Assembly: GCA_002789615.1 (NCBI GenBank)
Contig: PFTO01000075.1
Coordinates: 1 to 7,579 of the forward strand
Direction: 5' to 3'
Length of the DNA stretch: 7,579 nucleotides
Origin: Acidobacteria bacterium CG_4_9_14_3_um_filter_49_7
GTDB lineage: Bacteria > Acidobacteriota > Holophagae > Thermotomaculales > Thermotomaculaceae
A model generated the notes under the pieces. That model ran no database searches. It was given only the letters and a program-made list of their open reading frames with translations, and was not told where the DNA came from. Shown one piece after another: positions 6,005-7,579 of the stretch. Position 1 is the first letter of the stretch, and every line of letters starts with the position of its first letter. Made by a program: the position numbers and the translations under genes.

Positions 6005-7159
6005 ATGAGCCATCATAAGGATTTGAAACAACTGAGACATGAACTCCACCGAGAGCCGGAACTGTCTGGAAATGAAAAAAAAACGGCGAACCGGATTGCA
6101 GAAGAACTGGCCAGTACGTTGCCGGATGAATTGATTCGCGGTATCGGAGGGACCGGGATCGCGGCCATATACAACGGACATAAAGAGGATTTGACAGTCA
6201 TGTTCCGTGCCGAGTTGGATGCGCTGCCGATACTCGAGTTGAGTGATCTTTCATATGTTAGTCAGGTTCCTGGCGTAAGTCACAAATGTGGTCATGACGG
6301 TCATATGACGGCATTGGTGGGTCTGGCCCAGCGGATTTCGGAAATGCGGCATCAGCTGTCCGGCCGTGTTGTCCTGTTGTTTCAACCGGCAGAAGAGGTG
6401 GCGGCGGGTGCGGCTGCAGTCGTTGCGGATCCTCGTTTTGAGGAAATTCGTCCGGACCGAATATTCGCGTGGCACAACCTGCCGGGATTTCCCCTTGGAT
6501 CGGTCATTGTCCGAAACGGGGTTTTTGCTGCTGCTTCCCGGGGTCTGGTGGTTCGCCTGCTCGGGAAAACGTCTCATGCGGCCCATACGGAGGATGGCAT
6601 TTCGCCGTTGCCGGTTGTAACGCACCTGCTCAATGAGCTGCCACGATTGCCCCAGGATTGTGTCCGGTTTGACCATGCGGCACGGGTGACCGTTATCCAT
6701 GTCAGGCTGGGAGAAATTGCATTTGGTACATCTCCCGGTGAGGCGGAAGTGATGGCGACCTTTCGAACGCATCAGGAAACCGATATGGCCAGAATGATGG
6801 ACCGGGCAGAGTCGATGATTGCTTCGATTGCACATGCGCATGGACTACAGTTCGAGATGGAATGGCGTGACAAGTTTCCAGCAACTGTGAGCGACGATAC
6901 ATGTGTCGCATGCGTCCGACATGCGGCGGAGGCTGTCAAGGCGGATATTGTAGAAGCTGCAACCGCATTCCCATGGTCAGAGGATTTCGGTGTGTTCACC
7001 CGGGAAATACCCGGAGCATTTTTCGGGATCGGTTCCGGAACGAGTCAACCGCAACTGCACCATCCGGACTATGACTTTCCGGATGAGTTGCTCAGTCGTT
7101 CGGTAGATGTGATGTGGGAGCTCATCAACAAAGTGTCGGGGAGTTCATCATGCACGTAA
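6005..7159 (+). CDS. M20-family amidohydrolase (HipO/YxeP/IAA-hydrolase type)
   Basis: A 384-residue cytosolic metallo-amidohydrolase that cleaves an acyl group from an N-acylated amino acid or similar amide; length and motifs are those of a complete enzyme. Visible landmarks are LRHELHREPELSGNE (10-24), FRAELDALPI (67-76), CGHDGH (95-100), FQPAEE (126-131), AWHNLPGFPLG (155-165), the lid-domain GKTSHAAHTEDGISP (187-201), PWSEDFGVF (323-331) and LHHPDYDFPDE (351-361). By family analogy the two-metal centre uses Cys95, His97, Glu131, His157 and His352, with Glu130 as catalytic base. All are present. GGAGGG four nt before the ATG fixes the start. The stop overlaps the alanine racemase start by 10 nt, so they share a transcript behind the promoter at 5931-5959. 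Substrate cannot be read from sequence; N-acetyl-diaminopimelate, hippurate-like or N-acyl amino acid substrates are all possible. Confidence 0.95.
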   Translation: MSHHKDLKQLRHELHREPELSGNEKKTANRIAEELASTLPDELIRGIGGTGIAAIYNGHKEDLTVMFRAELDALPILELSDLSYVSQVPGVSHKCGHDGHMTALVGLAQRISEMRHQLSGRVVLLFQPAEEVAAGAAAVVADPRFEEIRPDRIFAWHNLPGFPLGSVIVRNGVFAAASRGLVVRLLGKTSHAAHTEDGISPLPVVTHLLNELPRLPQDCVRFDHAARVTVIHVRLGEIAFGTSPGEAEVMATFRTHQETDMARMMDRAESMIASIAHAHGLQFEMEWRDKFPATVSDDTCVACVRHAAEAVKADIVEAATAFPWSEDFGVFTREIPGAFFGIGSGTSQPQLHHPDYDFPDELLSRSVDVMWELINKVSGSSSCT

Positions 7160-7579
7160 ATATGAACAATGGGTTGCCATTGGAACAGCACCCGGCATCG
7201 TGGATTGAGCTCAGTGAACAGGCGTTGCGTCGCAATATCCACTATCTGAAGCGTCGCATCGGCAAGAGGGCACGATTCTGTTCCGTGATCAAAGGTAATG
7301 CGTACGGGCACGGGACTATGCAGTTTATTGATATTGCTGAACGCGCAGGAGTGGACTTTTTTGCCGTGTTCGATGCATATGAGGCGGAACAGGCGTTGCA
7401 GGCTCGCCGTGACACGAGCGATATTATGGTGATGGGGATGATGGACCACAGCGCCGTGACGTGGGCGGTTGAGAAGGGGATTTCATTTTATGTGTTTGAT
7501 GCCGATCGGATGGAGACAGCGATCCGCTCTGCGAAAGCCTGTGGCCGCCCCGCCCGTATCCACCTGGAGCTGGAAACCG
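7150..7579 (+). CDS. alr: Alanine racemase, N-terminal part (runs off the window)
   Basis: PLP enzyme converting L-alanine to D-alanine for peptidoglycan. The 143 visible residues are the start of the TIM barrel: WIELSEQALRRNIHYLK (18-34), the cofactor motif VIKGNAYGHG (46-55) with PLP-binding Lys48 and Tyr52, DFFAVFDAYEAEQAL (around 71-85), and IHLELET just before the edge, which begins the usual IHLE-ETG motif. The usual family motif reads K-A-N-A-Y-G-H-G; here the residue after the lysine is Gly, a mild variant. A whole enzyme would be about 370-390 residues, so the second barrel half and the catalytic Tyr of the C-terminal domain are missing only because the window ends. The ATG at 7150 has GGGGAG (7138-7143) six nt upstream, within the end of the amidohydrolase gene; an ATG four codons later (7162) is an alternative. 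Whether it prefers alanine or another amino acid is not decidable from this part. Confidence 0.93.
   Translation, partial: MHVNMNNGLPLEQHPASWIELSEQALRRNIHYLKRRIGKRARFCSVIKGNAYGHGTMQFIDIAERAGVDFFAVFDAYEAEQALQARRDTSDIMVMGMMDHSAVTWAVEKGISFYVFDADRMETAIRSAKACGRPARIHLELET

Overview
The window carries eight protein-coding genes, two of them cut by the window edges. I see no rRNA, tRNA, CRISPR array or insertion sequence. The DNA is moderately GC-rich. Most genes have strong GGAGG-type ribosome binding sites, and there are one Tat and one Sec signal peptide, so this is a bacterium, probably Gram-negative. The adenylosuccinate lyase is of the eukaryote-like type, and an exported DUF362 gene is paired with a DUF6599-like gene. 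That mix recalls uncultured FCB-group or deltaproteobacteria-like lineages, but the taxonomic guess is weak.

Layout. Positions 1-2843 (minus strand) look like one operon read right to left. It begins with an acyl-CoA carboxylase/decarboxylase carboxyltransferase subunit (516 aa), followed by an unrecognised 281-aa protein and the N-terminal part of purB. The stop codon of the 281-aa gene directly abuts the purB start. Positions 3052-5092 (plus strand) hold a Tat-signal DUF362 protein and a Sec-signal DUF6599-like protein whose ORFs overlap by 14 nt. Between these divergent units lies a 33-bp near-perfect palindrome. It is flanked at equal distances by two extended -10 promoter candidates, which suggests shared control. 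Positions 5233-5736 (minus) encode a DinB/DUF664-type metal-binding four-helix protein, convergent with the DUF6599-like gene. I find no convincing terminator in the 140 nt between those two. Positions 6005-7579 (plus) hold an M20 amidohydrolase and the start of an alanine racemase, overlapping by 10 nt, behind a promoter with a consensus -35 box. The 268-nt gap 5737-6004 contains the divergent promoters and a 21-nt inverted repeat.

How the genes may work together. The left unit joins acyl-CoA metabolism and purine synthesis through an unknown protein. The middle pair probably acts outside the cytoplasm. The right pair suggests deacylation of an N-acyl amino acid coupled to racemisation, or simply a cell-wall amino acid supply operon. 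The left and right groupings are housekeeping-like. The least understood parts are the DUF362/DUF6599 pair, the 281-aa protein and the palindromes.
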